NCBI RefSeq assembly: GCF_001898805.1
Contig: NZ_MKVJ01000004.1
Span: 39,234 to 103,233, forward strand
Direction: 5' to 3'
Source of the DNA: Leifsonia sp. 71-9
GTDB lineage: Bacteria > Actinomycetota > Actinomycetes > Actinomycetales > Microbacteriaceae
Length of the DNA stretch: 64,000 nucleotides
In this document: positions 24,836 through 33,956 of the stretch, in pieces
How the letters are laid out: the number at the start of each line of letters is the position of its first letter
Position numbering within the stretch: the first letter of the stretch is position 1
Translations under genes and position numbers: made by a program
Notes under the pieces: generated by a model
Seen by the model: only the letters and a program-made list of their open reading frames with translations
What the model was told of the DNA's origin: nothing
Databases searched by the model: none

Positions 24836-25807
24836 ATGGAGTACACCCAGCTCGGCCGGTCCGGCCTGAAAGTATCCCGCCTCGTCCTCGGAACGATGAA
24901 CTTCGGCCCGCAGACGTCGTCGGACGACGCGCACACGATCATGGATGCCGCCCACGAGGCCGGCATCAACTACTTCGACACCGCCAATGTCTACGGCCAG
25001 CACGTGGGCAAGGGAGCGACCGAGTCGATCATCGGCGACTGGTTCGCCCTCGGCGGCGGCCGCCGCGAGCGCACGGTGCTCGCCACGAAGCTCTACGGCG
25101 AGATGGGCGACTGGCCCAACGAGGGCCGTCTGTCGGCGCTCAACATCCGTCGCGCGCTGGACGCCAGCCTGAAGCGCCTGCAGACCGACCACATCGACAT
25201 CTACCAGTTCCACCACGTCGACAGGGACACCCCGTGGGACGAGATCTGGCAGGCGATCGAGACCGCCATCGCGCAGGGCAAGATCCTCTACGCCGGCTCG
25301 AGCAACTTCGCCGGTTGGCACCTCGCGACCGCACAGGCCGAGGCCCGCAAGCGCAACCTGCTCGGGCTCGTCAGCGAGCAGTCGATCTACAACCTCCTCA
25401 CCCGTCAGGTGGAGCTGGAGGTGCTGCCCGCCGCGCAGGCGAACGGCATCGGCGTGATCGCCTGGTCGCCGCTGCAGGGCGGTCTGCTCGGCGGCGTGGT
25501 CCGCAAGCAGAACGAGGGCAAGCGGCGCCTGGAGGGCCGCGCGGCCGACACGCTCGCGCAGCACCGCGACGCGATCGAGGCGTACGAGGCCTTCGCCGAC
25601 GAGCTCGGCCACGAGCCGGGCGACATCGCGCTGGCCTGGCTGCTGAGCCGCCCCGGCGTGACCGGCCCGATCATCGGACCGCGCACCCTGGACCAGCTCA
25701 ACGCGGGCCTGCGCGCCCTGCACGTGGAGCTGGACGAGGCGGCTCTGGCGCGCCTCGACGAGATCTTCCCGGGCCACAAGACCGCGCCCGAGGACTACGC
25801 CTGGTGA
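24836..25807 (+). CDS. Aldo/keto reductase
   Basis: NADPH-dependent carbonyl reductase of 323 aa with a TIM barrel. The catalytic tetrad is seen as Asp and Tyr in YFDTANVYG, Lys in VLATKLYG and His in YQFHHVDRD. GPIIGPRTLDQL is the NADPH-binding segment near the C-terminus. The N-terminus MEYTQLGRSGLKVSRLVLGTMNFG is diagnostic. The start is ATG 24836; the longer open frame upstream runs through the divergent MBL gene and is not real. A second, different aldo/keto reductase follows 37 bp later. Confidence 0.9.
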   Translation: MEYTQLGRSGLKVSRLVLGTMNFGPQTSSDDAHTIMDAAHEAGINYFDTANVYGQHVGKGATESIIGDWFALGGGRRERTVLATKLYGEMGDWPNEGRLSALNIRRALDASLKRLQTDHIDIYQFHHVDRDTPWDEIWQAIETAIAQGKILYAGSSNFAGWHLATAQAEARKRNLLGLVSEQSIYNLLTRQVELEVLPAAQANGIGVIAWSPLQGGLLGGVVRKQNEGKRRLEGRAADTLAQHRDAIEAYEAFADELGHEPGDIALAWLLSRPGVTGPIIGPRTLDQLNAGLRALHVELDEAALARLDEIFPGHKTAPEDYAW

Positions 25808-25844
25808 CCCCCTGGCACCGGACGACGACGCAGAGAGGAACAGA

Positions 25845-26705
25845 GTGAAGACACGCAGGATCGCCGACGTCGAGGTGAGCGCGATCGGCCTGGGCGGCAT
25901 GCCCATGTCGATCGAAGGCCGCCCGGACCGCGAGCGCTCGATCAAGACCGTCCACGCCGCACTGGATGCCGGCGTCACCTTCATCGACACCGCGGACGCA
26001 TACCACCTGCACGCCGACGAGGTCGGGCACAACGAGGAGCTCATCGCCGAGGCGCTGCGCTCCTGGAGCGGGGACGCCTCCACCGTCCTCGTCGCGACGA
26101 AGGGCGGCCACCTCCGCCCGGGCGACGGCCGCTGGACGCTGAACGGCCGCCCCGAGTACATCAAGGAGGCCGCGAAGGCCTCCCTGGCGCGGCTCGGCGG
26201 CGACGCGATCGGGCTCTACCAGTTCCACCGCCCCGACCCGGAGGTGCCGTACGCGGACTCCGTCGGAGCCGTGCGCGACCTGCTCGACGAGGGCGTCATC
26301 CGCCTCGCCGGCATCTCGAACGCGAACCCCGAGCAGATCCGCTTGGCGCAGGACATCCTGGGCGGGCGGCTGGCGTCGGTGCAGAACCAGTTCTCGCCGG
26401 CGTTCCGCTCGAGCGCGCCGGAGCTGGAGCTGACCGGCGAGCTCGGCATCGCGTTCCTGCCGTGGAGCCCGCTCGGCGGCATCACCAACGCCGCCGACCT
26501 CGGGTCCCGGTTCGAGCCGTTCAAGGACGTGGCGGAGGCCCGCGGGATCAGCCCGCAGGTCGTCGCGCTCGCGTGGCACCTCGCGCAGGGGCCGCACGTC
26601 ATCCCGATCCCGGGCTCCTCGCGCCCCGAGACGATCCGCGACTCCGTCACGGCCGCCGACGTCGAGCTCACCCCCGACGAGCTCGCGCGCCTCAACGCCG
26701 CCTGA
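25845..26705 (+). CDS. Aldo/keto reductase
   Basis: Second NADPH-dependent oxidoreductase, 286 aa. Tetrad residues are in FIDTADAYH, VLVATKGGH and YQFHRPDP, and GPHVIPIPGSSRPETI binds the cofactor. It starts with GTG, with AGAGGAA 5 nt before it. Compared with the preceding enzyme it is shorter and lacks the Gly-rich loop after strand 7. The two probably form an operon. Followed by a perfect 16-bp hairpin. Confidence 0.88.
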   Translation: MKTRRIADVEVSAIGLGGMPMSIEGRPDRERSIKTVHAALDAGVTFIDTADAYHLHADEVGHNEELIAEALRSWSGDASTVLVATKGGHLRPGDGRWTLNGRPEYIKEAAKASLARLGGDAIGLYQFHRPDPEVPYADSVGAVRDLLDEGVIRLAGISNANPEQIRLAQDILGGRLASVQNQFSPAFRSSAPELELTGELGIAFLPWSPLGGITNAADLGSRFEPFKDVAEARGISPQVVALAWHLAQGPHVIPIPGSSRPETIRDSVTAADVELTPDELARLNAA

Positions 26706-26710
26706 CCTAA

Positions 26711-26745
26711 CCGTCGAGAGGGCGAATCCTTCGCCCTCTCGACGG
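26711..26745. terminator. Hairpin between convergent aldo/keto reductase and hexosaminidase genes
   Basis: CCGTCGAGAGGGCGAA and TTCGCCCTCTCGACGG are perfect 16-bp complements around TCC. It lies between the stops of two convergent operons and can fold on either transcript. There is no long T-run, but the stem is exceptionally stable. Confidence 0.75.
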
Positions 26746-26796
26746 TTCGGCGCGCACGTGATGCCGTCTCGGCCACCTCCCTGTGGAGGCGGCGGC

Positions 26797-28503
26797 TCAG
26801 GAGGCGATGGTCGCGGTGAGGGCGGCGACTTCGGCGGCGCGGTCGGCGCGATCGCGCGGGGCGCCGGGGATACCGGGCCGCTGCTGCCAGGGCAGCGGTC
26901 CCTCCGCGTGGCGGTACTCGACCCCGACCGCGTCGAGCCGCGCGAGGTGCGCCTCGAGCCGCGGCACGAACGCCTCCCACGACCGCTCGCCCGCCTCGTC
27001 GGCGGTCCACAGCGTCTCGGCCAGCGCGGCCAGTCGCGGGAACGCGAAGTAGTCGAGCCCGCGCGGCTGGTCGATGTACTCGGTCCACAGGTTCGCCTGG
27101 GCGCCCAGCACATGGGCGCGCTGCGCGGCGGTGAGCTCGGCGGGCACCGGGTCCAGCTCGTACACGTCGCGCACCGTCGTGACGGTGACCAGCGGGATCG
27201 GCTCGTCCATCGACTCCGACTGGCGGTAGTTGAAGTAGAGGACACGGTCCGGGCAGAACACGACGTCGTGGCCCTGGCGCGCGGCCGCGACGGCACCGGT
27301 CTCACCGCGCCAGCTCGCGACGGTGGCCCCCGGGGCGAGGCCGCCCTCCAGGATCTCGTCCCACCCGTACGACCGGCGGCCGAGCGCCGTGAGGTGCTCG
27401 TCGATGCGGCGGACGAACCAGCTCTGGCCCTCCTCCTCGGTCGCGGCGCCGATCTCGCGCAGTCGCTCCTGCGTGCGCGGGTCGGCGCGCCACTGGTCCT
27501 TGCGGCACTCGTCTCCGCCGATGCCGATGTACGTGGAGGGGAAGACCTCGACGACCTCGTCGAGCACGTTGCGGAAGAACTCGACCGTCGACTCTTCGAG
27601 GTTCAGGACGTTGCGGCTGATCCCATACCGCGTCCACACCTCGCGCGGCTCGTCCCCGCCCGCGACGCCGAGCTCGGGATACGCGGCGATCGCCGCCTGC
27701 ACGTGCCCGGGCGACTCGATCTCCGGGATCACCGTGATGCCCCGCGCGCCCGCATACGCGACGATCTCGCGGAGGTCGTCCTGCGTGTAGAAGCCGCCGT
27801 GGGGGCGTCCGTCGGTCGGCGCGTCCGGCCCGAACCCGACCTGCGACTCCCGCCGCCACGCCCCGATCTCGGTGAGGCGCGGGTAGCGGCGGATCTCCAT
27901 CCGCCAGCCCTGGTCGTCGGTGAGGTGCAGGTGGAGCACGTTCATCCTGTGCATCGCGAGCAGGTCGACGAAGCGGAGGATGTCGTGCTTGGGCAGGAAG
28001 TGCCTGGCCACGTCGAGCATCAGCCCGCGCCAGCGGAACGCAGGGCGGTCCTCGATCCGGCAAGCGGGAGCGGACCAGCGCACGCCGTCGAGGGCGCCAC
28101 GACGGTACACGGCGGGCGGCAGCAGCTGCAGGAAGGCCTGCGCGCCGTGGGCGAGGGCCGCAGCGGATCCGCCCCGGATGCGCACGCCGTCCGGCTCGAC
28201 CGTGAGCCGGTACTCCTCGTCGGCGAGGGAGGGATCGGCGGCGAGGGTGATCGCGCCGGCGCCCCCGCCGCCCGTCGAAGCGGCGGTCGATGCGCCCGCC
28301 GAGGCGTCAGCCGACTCGGCCGCCAGCGGCAGCGCGGTCGCGGCCGCGAGCTGGGCGCGCAACCAGGCGCCGACCGCGGAGGCCGTCGCGTCGGCGACGA
28401 CGGTCGTGCCGGCGTCGAGCACGAACTCGCCCGGCAGCTCCTCCACCCGCCGCGGGCGCGGCAGCAGGCGGTCGGCGATCGCGCCGCGCGTCGCGCCGCT
28501 CAT
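26797..28503 (-). CDS. Beta-N-acetylhexosaminidase, GH20 family
   Basis: Removes terminal GlcNAc/GalNAc from chito- or muropeptide sugars by substrate-assisted catalysis. The 568-aa protein has an N-terminal GH20b-like domain (about 1-140) and a catalytic barrel with LHLHLTDDQGWRMEI, IPEIESPGHVQA and the Asp-Glu pair in IGIGGDECRK near residue 330. No signal peptide is seen, so it should act in the cytoplasm. A low-complexity Ala/Ser/Gly insert lies near residues 65-85. The ATG overlaps the murR-like stop by 4 bp. Last gene of the recycling operon, where it probably complements NagZ on imported sugars. Confidence 0.9.
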   Translation of the reverse strand: MSGATRGAIADRLLPRPRRVEELPGEFVLDAGTTVVADATASAVGAWLRAQLAAATALPLAAESADASAGASTAASTGGGGAGAITLAADPSLADEEYRLTVEPDGVRIRGGSAAALAHGAQAFLQLLPPAVYRRGALDGVRWSAPACRIEDRPAFRWRGLMLDVARHFLPKHDILRFVDLLAMHRMNVLHLHLTDDQGWRMEIRRYPRLTEIGAWRRESQVGFGPDAPTDGRPHGGFYTQDDLREIVAYAGARGITVIPEIESPGHVQAAIAAYPELGVAGGDEPREVWTRYGISRNVLNLEESTVEFFRNVLDEVVEVFPSTYIGIGGDECRKDQWRADPRTQERLREIGAATEEEGQSWFVRRIDEHLTALGRRSYGWDEILEGGLAPGATVASWRGETGAVAAARQGHDVVFCPDRVLYFNYRQSESMDEPIPLVTVTTVRDVYELDPVPAELTAAQRAHVLGAQANLWTEYIDQPRGLDYFAFPRLAALAETLWTADEAGERSWEAFVPRLEAHLARLDAVGVEYRHAEGPLPWQQRPGIPGAPRDRADRAAEVAALTATIAS

Positions 28504-29387
28504 CGCTCGGAGCGCTCGGGCCGCACGGGACGCTGGCTGCGGACCGCCTCGTAGGTCAGCCGCAGCGACTCCGTCATCTGGTCGTACATCTGCTGGGCCA
28601 CGCGCACGAAGAGGAAGTCGACGAGCGCGAGCTGCGCGATGCGGCTCGACATCGCGCCGGACCGGTAGAGGCTCTCGCGGGCCTGCGTCGTGAGCACGTG
28701 GTCGCTGGCGCGGCCGATGCTCGACTCCGGGAAGTTCGTGATGGCGACCGTCGTCGCCCCGGCCGCGTGCGCGACCGCGAGCGCGTGCGTGGTCTCCAGC
28801 GTCTCGCCGGAGTGGGAGAACCCGATGGCCACGTTGCCCGGCTTCTGCAGCGCGGCCGACGCGAGGGCGAGGTGGGAGTCGACGGAGCAGAACGCGGTCA
28901 GCCCGATGCGGGAGAGCTTCTGCTGCAGGTCCTGGGCGGTGAGGCTGCTCGAGCCGACGCCGTAGAGGTCGATGCGGCCCGCGCCGACGATGGCGGCGAC
29001 CACGCGGTCGAGGGCGTCGAGGTCGAGCTCGCGAGCGGTCTGCTCGATCGCCAGAGCATCCTGATACGCGATCTTGGCCACGACCTCCTGCACGCTGTCG
29101 GCCGGGTCCACCTCGCTCTCGGTGAGCTCGAACCGCTCGCGCGCGGCCTGCTCACGGCTGGTCGCGGCGGCGATGGCGAGCCGGAACTCCCGGTAGCCGG
29201 TGAAGCCGATGCTCTGGCAGAACCGCGCGATGGTCGCCTGGGACGAGTCGCACACCGCGGCGAGCTCCGAGATCGTCAGGTCGACGACGCGCTCGGGATG
29301 GTCGATCACCACCTGGGCGATGCGCGCCTCGGTCGCGCTCAGCCGCGGCACCGCCTGCCGGACCGCGGAGAGGACGTCAGGCACCAT
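28500..29387 (-). CDS. murR: RpiR/MurR-family regulator with SIS domain
   Basis: Transcription factor of 295 aa. The HTH_6 domain (about 1-80) has LSATEARIAQVVIDHPERV and CDSSQATIARFCQSIGFTGY. The SIS sugar-phosphate domain (about 125-260) has IDLYGVGSSSLTAQDLQQ and IGFSHSGETLET. By analogy with MurR it should sense MurNAc-6-phosphate and control this operon. ATG 29387 begins 11 bp inside murQ, so the two are coupled. A longer frame upstream lies within murQ and is not used. The gene symbol is given by context and family; the ligand is unproven. Confidence 0.82.
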   Translation of the reverse strand: MVPDVLSAVRQAVPRLSATEARIAQVVIDHPERVVDLTISELAAVCDSSQATIARFCQSIGFTGYREFRLAIAAATSREQAARERFELTESEVDPADSVQEVVAKIAYQDALAIEQTARELDLDALDRVVAAIVGAGRIDLYGVGSSSLTAQDLQQKLSRIGLTAFCSVDSHLALASAALQKPGNVAIGFSHSGETLETTHALAVAHAAGATTVAITNFPESSIGRASDHVLTTQARESLYRSGAMSSRIAQLALVDFLFVRVAQQMYDQMTESLRLTYEAVRSQRPVRPERSER

Positions 29388-30357
29388 GCTCGGCCCGAAC
29401 TGCCTCGCCTCGGTCGCCCTCGGCGGCATCGACCGCCGCGAGCGCGTCGCGCAGTCGTCCGCCGTGCTCGGCGAGGAGCCGCACGGCGGCATCCGCATCG
29501 AGGGTCGTCTCGCTCATGAGGATCGCCGCCTTAATCCACCCGCCGGTCGCGTCGAGCGCCTCCGCGGCCTGCTGCGCGTCGGTGCCCGTCGCCAGCATAA
29601 CGGTCCGCTCGGATCGTGCCCGCAGCTTGGCGTTGGTGGCCCGGAGGTCGACCATGAGGTTGCCGTAGACCTTGCCCAGCCGCACCATCGAGATGGTGCT
29701 GATCATGTTGAGCACGAGCTTCTGGGCGGTTCCCGCCTTGAGGCGGGTGGAGCCGGTGAGGATCTCGGGGCCGACGACGACCTCGATGCCGACCTCGGCC
29801 TCCCGCCCGAGCGGGGAGTCCGCGTTGCACGAGAGCCCGACCGTGAAGGCGCCGGCGCGGCGGGCCTGGTCGATCGCGCCGAGTACGAAGGGGGTGCGGC
29901 CGGAGGCCGAGATGCCGACGAGCGCGTCGAGCGGGCCGATCCGGATCGAGCGGACCGCGTCGCGCCCGGCCTCCTCGTCGTCCTCCGCGTTCTCGACGGC
30001 GGTGTGCAGCGCTTCAGGGCCGCCCGCCATCAGCCCGACGACGAGCTCGGGAGGGGCGCCGAACGTGGGCGGGATCTCGCTCGCGTCGAGAACGCCCATG
30101 CGTCCGGCCGTCCCGGCTCCGGCGTAGATCAGACGGCCGCCGCGGCGCATCCGCTCCGAGACGCCGGTCGCGGCGGCGACGATGCTCGCGCTCTCGCGCG
30201 CAACGGCGACGGGGACCTCGGTGTTGGCGACGTTCATCGCGGCCACCAGCTCCTCGATCGACATGATGTCGAGGTCGCGGGTGGTCTCGCTCACCGCCTC
30301 GGTCGCGAGCGTCCCGAGCGTCTCGCGGAGGTCGGCGAGGGGATGCGGCTCAGCCAC
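29377..30357 (-). CDS. murQ: N-acetylmuramic acid 6-phosphate etherase
   Basis: Cleaves the lactyl ether of MurNAc-6-phosphate to give GlcNAc-6-phosphate and D-lactate. SIS-fold protein; LIYAGAGTAGRMGVLDASEI contains the catalytic Glu region and ENAEDDEEAG the second acidic site. VGISASGRTPF and STRLKAGTAQKLVLNMIST are near-invariant in the family. I choose GTG 30357 because AAAGGA lies 6 nt upstream (326 aa); GTG 30387, overlapping the anmK stop, or ATG 30372 are alternatives. E. coli MurQ has 298 aa. Confidence 0.92.
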   Translation of the reverse strand: MAEPHPLADLRETLGTLATEAVSETTRDLDIMSIEELVAAMNVANTEVPVAVARESASIVAAATGVSERMRRGGRLIYAGAGTAGRMGVLDASEIPPTFGAPPELVVGLMAGGPEALHTAVENAEDDEEAGRDAVRSIRIGPLDALVGISASGRTPFVLGAIDQARRAGAFTVGLSCNADSPLGREAEVGIEVVVGPEILTGSTRLKAGTAQKLVLNMISTISMVRLGKVYGNLMVDLRATNAKLRARSERTVMLATGTDAQQAAEALDATGGWIKAAILMSETTLDADAAVRLLAEHGGRLRDALAAVDAAEGDRGEAVRAEHGA

Positions 30358-30383
30358 GGAAGGTCCTTTCATCGGTGCGTCGG

Positions 30384-31604
30384 TCACCGCGCCACCGCCA
30401 GAGCGGGGTCGGCGGCCAGTGTCAGCCCGGCGACACCGCGCAGGCGGCGGCCGGGGACGGAGTCGGGGGCGAGGGTCAGTCGCCCGAGCACGCGCGCGCG
30501 TCCGGCCGGGGTGCCCGGCAGGTCGGCGGGCACGCCGTGCCAGCTGAGGTAGCCGACGAACGCGAAGAGCAGCGACTCCTTGTGGTCGGCGTCGATGCCG
30601 AGCGCGTCGCTGCTGGTCACCTCGACGCCGTGCAGTCCGAGCACGGCGCTGAGGGCGCGCATGAGGGCCGGGTTGCGCGTGCCGCCGCCCGAGACGATCG
30701 CGCGCGACGGGATGTGCGACGACGACGACCGCACCGCGTCGGCGACCGTGCGGGCGGTGAGAGAGGTCAGGGTCGCGACGAGGTCGGCGAGCACGGGCTG
30801 GACGCCGGCTCGCGCGGCGGCGGCATCCACGACGGCGAGGTCGAACGTCTCGCGCCCGGTGCTCTTGGGCGTCGGCGCCGAGAAGTAGGGATGCGCGAGC
30901 AGCTCGCCCAGCATCCGCTCGTCCACCCGGCCGGTGGCGGCGAGCAGTCCGTCGGTGTCCTGCCCCTGGCGGCCGTCGGTCGCTCGCGCGACCGCGGCGT
31001 CGATGAGGGCGTTCGCCGGGCCGCTGTCGAAGGCGACGAGGCCGCCGTCCGGCTCCACGATCTGCACGTTGGCGATGCCGCCGAGGTTGACCGTCGCGAC
31101 GGGACGGCCGCTGCGCGCGGCCTCGCCCGCGAGCCACGCGCGGTCGAAGAGGCCCATCAGCGGAGCGCCTTCGCCGCCGGCGGCGATGTCGGCCGAGCGC
31201 ACGTCGGAGAGCACGGGGACGCCGAGCCGCTCCGCGATCCACGCCGGCTGGCCGACCTGGAGGGTGCCGCGGGCATGGCCGTCCTCGACCCAGTGGTGCA
31301 GGGTCTGGCCGTGCGAGACCGCCAGCTCGACGCCGCCCGCCTCCTCGGCGGCGACGGCCGCGGCCTCCGCGAACTCCTGCCCGGCGAGGGTGTCCATCCG
31401 CACGAATTCGGCGGGGGTCAGGCTCTGCCCCTCGACCGCGGCGAGCAGGAGCGCGCGGGTGGGCTCCGACCACGGCACGGTGCGGGCGACGACGGAGGTG
31501 AGCCGGACGACGGGACGGTCGCTCGCGTCGAGCGGGTCGATGTCGACGACGGCGACGTCGATCCCGTCGACGCTCGTCCCGGACTGCAGGGAGAGGATCC
31601 TCAT
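30384..31604 (-). CDS. anmK: Anhydro-N-acetylmuramic acid kinase
   Basis: Opens the 1,6-anhydro ring of anhMurNAc and phosphorylates it to MurNAc-6-phosphate, the MurQ substrate. The 406-aa ASKHA-fold protein begins RILSLQSGTSVDGIDVAVVD, and GTSxDGxD is the family signature. VATVNLGGIANVQIV, FDSGPANALID and RAIVSGGGTRNPALM are further ATP- and sugar-site blocks. The ATG overlaps the nagZ stop (ATGA). Its presence implies that anhydro sugars from lytic transglycosylases reach the cytoplasm, less expected in a Gram-positive cell than plain MurNAc. Confidence 0.92.
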   Translation of the reverse strand: MRILSLQSGTSVDGIDVAVVDIDPLDASDRPVVRLTSVVARTVPWSEPTRALLLAAVEGQSLTPAEFVRMDTLAGQEFAEAAAVAAEEAGGVELAVSHGQTLHHWVEDGHARGTLQVGQPAWIAERLGVPVLSDVRSADIAAGGEGAPLMGLFDRAWLAGEAARSGRPVATVNLGGIANVQIVEPDGGLVAFDSGPANALIDAAVARATDGRQGQDTDGLLAATGRVDERMLGELLAHPYFSAPTPKSTGRETFDLAVVDAAAARAGVQPVLADLVATLTSLTARTVADAVRSSSSHIPSRAIVSGGGTRNPALMRALSAVLGLHGVEVTSSDALGIDADHKESLLFAFVGYLSWHGVPADLPGTPAGRARVLGRLTLAPDSVPGRRLRGVAGLTLAADPALAVAR

Positions 31605-33118
31605 GCGCGCGCCCCCACGAGCGTCTCGGCGACGACCCGGGCCGTCACGCGGCTCGAGCCGTAGGTGTCGAGGCCGGGGAGCGCGAGCTCGTCCGGGGCG
31701 GGGAGCCCCGTGTTCACGATCAGGGCGGAGGGACGCGCGGCGGCGAGCATCCCGAGCGCACGACGCTGCGGCGATCCCGGCTGCACGGCGTCGACCAGGG
31801 CGACGACCGCGCTGCTCTCGGGGATGTCGCCGAGCGCGTCGCACATCACGGCCACGACGTCACGGCCGCCGAGCGGGCCGACGACGGCGCGCGCGGCACC
31901 GAGGGCCACGCTGAACGGCTCGGCGGTGGAGGCGACGGCGCCGCTGGCGCGATCCCGCAGGTCGAGCACGACGCGCTCCCCCGCAGGAACGTCGGCCGGG
32001 ACCGTTCCACGCACGACGATCGCCTCGCGGACGATCTGCGCGGGATCGAAGTCGTCGTCGCCGAGGGACGAGCCGCCCGCTCGCGACGCCGCGTCGGTCC
32101 ACTCCGAGAGGTCGGCGACGGACCGGGATGCGCGCTCGAGCGCGGCGAGGGGCAGGGTGCCGTCGTCCACCGCGGCCAGCAGCGCGTCGCGCACCTCCGC
32201 GTAGTCGTCGAGGTCGCTCGTCGCGCCGTGCTTCGGACCCAGGTCTGAGGGGTTGCCGATGCACAGGAGGTCCGCTCCGGCGAGGATCGCCCGGACCGCT
32301 CCCGCGCCGGCCCCGAACTCGGCGCGGATCGCGGCCATGTCGAGGGCGTCCGTGATGATCGCACCCGCGAAGCCGCGCTCGCGCAGCATCCCGAGCACCC
32401 GCGGGTCGAGTGTTGCGGGGAGGTCCCCGAACGCGTCCACGACGACGTGCGACGTCATGACGGCGGCGACGCCGGCGTCGATCGCGGCCTGGAACGGCGG
32501 GAGGTGCTCCGCCTCCACCTCGGCGGCGGGCAGCGTGACGTGCGGCAGTCCGAGATGCGAGTCGACGGCCGTGTCGCCGTGACCCGGGAAGTGCTTGACG
32601 CACGCGGCGACACCACCGGCCTGGATGCCGGACACCATCGCGGCGACGTGCCGACCCACCAGGTCGGCCGTCGAACCGAACGCCCGGGTGCCGATCACGG
32701 GGTTGCGCGGGTTGGTGTTGACGTCGGCGACCGGGGCGAGGGCGACGTTCGCGCCCGACGCGCGCACGCGCCGGCCGAGCTCGACGCCCGCGGCCCGCGT
32801 GATCGCCGTGTCGTCGACGCGTCCGAGCTGCGAGGCGCTCGGGAGGGTGGAGCCGAAGGCGGCCTCCAGCCGGGTGACCGGTCCGCCCTCCTCGTCGACG
32901 CCCAGGAGGGCGCCGGGGCGCGCCTCCCGCAGCCGGGCGGAGAGCGCGGGCAGCTGCTCCGCGTCCTCCGGGTCGATGTTCTGGCCGAAGTACACGGCAC
33001 CGGCGAGCCCCTCCTCGAGGGCGTGCAGCAGCCAGTCCGGCGCCGTCCGGCCCAGGAAGCCGGGCCACAGCACGCTCGCGACCAGCGAGCGAACCCCCGG
33101 ATCGGTGCTCGCGCTCAT
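31601..33118 (-). CDS. nagZ: Beta-N-acetylglucosaminidase NagZ, GH3 family
   Basis: Hydrolyses GlcNAc-(anh)MurNAc. The 505-aa protein has the catalytic barrel with KHFPGHGDT (about 173), holding the His general acid/base typical of NagZ, and the nucleophile Asp in AIITDALDMAAI (about 255). An additional C-terminal domain of about 150 residues is absent from the 341-aa E. coli enzyme. No signal peptide, so it is cytoplasmic. SD GGGGGAG precedes the ATG. It starts 10 bp after the second ABC permease. Confidence 0.9.
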   Translation of the reverse strand: MSASTDPGVRSLVASVLWPGFLGRTAPDWLLHALEEGLAGAVYFGQNIDPEDAEQLPALSARLREARPGALLGVDEEGGPVTRLEAAFGSTLPSASQLGRVDDTAITRAAGVELGRRVRASGANVALAPVADVNTNPRNPVIGTRAFGSTADLVGRHVAAMVSGIQAGGVAACVKHFPGHGDTAVDSHLGLPHVTLPAAEVEAEHLPPFQAAIDAGVAAVMTSHVVVDAFGDLPATLDPRVLGMLRERGFAGAIITDALDMAAIRAEFGAGAGAVRAILAGADLLCIGNPSDLGPKHGATSDLDDYAEVRDALLAAVDDGTLPLAALERASRSVADLSEWTDAASRAGGSSLGDDDFDPAQIVREAIVVRGTVPADVPAGERVVLDLRDRASGAVASTAEPFSVALGAARAVVGPLGGRDVVAVMCDALGDIPESSAVVALVDAVQPGSPQRRALGMLAAARPSALIVNTGLPAPDELALPGLDTYGSSRVTARVVAETLVGARA

Positions 33119-33128
33119 CCTGCTCCCC

Positions 33129-33956
33129 CTAGCCCTTGACCGCGCCGGCGACCAGGCCGCTCGACAGGCGGCGCTGGACCAGCACGAAGAAGATCATGAC
33201 CGGGATCGTGATGATCGTCGAGGCCGCCATCACGTAGCCCCACTCGTTGGTGTGCTCGCCGAAGAACTGCTTCAGGCCGATCGCGACGGTGTAGTTGTCG
33301 CTCGCGCCGCCCAGCAGGGTCATCGCGAAGATGAACTCGTTCCACGCCGTGATGAAGGCGAAGACGCTGGTCGCGACCAGTCCGGGCATCACGAGCGGGA
33401 ACAGCACCGAGCGGAACATCCGCCACCAGCTGGCGCCGTCGAGGTACGCGGCCTCCTCCAGCTCGACCGGCACCGCCGCCACGAAGCCGCGCAGCATCCA
33501 GATGCCGAAGGGCAGGGACAGCGCGACGTACACGACGATCAGGCCGAGCAGCTGGTTCAGGAGGCCGAGGTCGCGCACCTGCACGAACAGCGGGATGACG
33601 AGGGCCTCCAGCGGCACCATCTGCACCGACAGGATCATGAACAGCATCGCGGTGCGGAACTTGAAGTTGAACCGCGCCACCGCGACCGACGCCAGCAGGG
33701 CGAGGACCGCCGAGATCACCACGACCGCGACCGCGACGATCAGCGAGTTGCGGAGGAAGACGTCGAAGCCGCCCTTGGTGAGCACGTACGCGAAGTTGTC
33801 GAGCGTGAACTCCTGCGGGATGAGCGACTGGCCGCCGCTCGACGCGCGCTTGTCGAACGCGCTGGACAGCATCCAGTAGACGGGGAAGAGCGTGAAGACG
33901 AGCAGCAGGGCGACGAGGACGCCCTTGCCGATCTTGCCGCCGATCGAGCGCTTCAC
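33129..33956 (-). CDS. Carbohydrate ABC transporter permease (MalG-like)
   Basis: Inner-membrane permease of 275 aa with six hydrophobic helices. EEAAYLDGASWWRMFRSVLF is the EAA loop that contacts the ATPase. The first helix LVALLLVFTLFPVYWMLSSA and AFITAWNEFIFAMTL are typical of CUT1 sugar permeases. GTG start overlaps the previous permease stop by 4 bp. No ATP-binding subunit is encoded in the operon, so a shared MsiK-type ATPase elsewhere is expected. By context the likely cargo is a peptidoglycan sugar. Confidence 0.9.
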   Translation of the reverse strand: MKRSIGGKIGKGVLVALLLVFTLFPVYWMLSSAFDKRASSGGQSLIPQEFTLDNFAYVLTKGGFDVFLRNSLIVAVAVVVISAVLALLASVAVARFNFKFRTAMLFMILSVQMVPLEALVIPLFVQVRDLGLLNQLLGLIVVYVALSLPFGIWMLRGFVAAVPVELEEAAYLDGASWWRMFRSVLFPLVMPGLVATSVFAFITAWNEFIFAMTLLGGASDNYTVAIGLKQFFGEHTNEWGYVMAASTIITIPVMIFFVLVQRRLSSGLVAGAVKG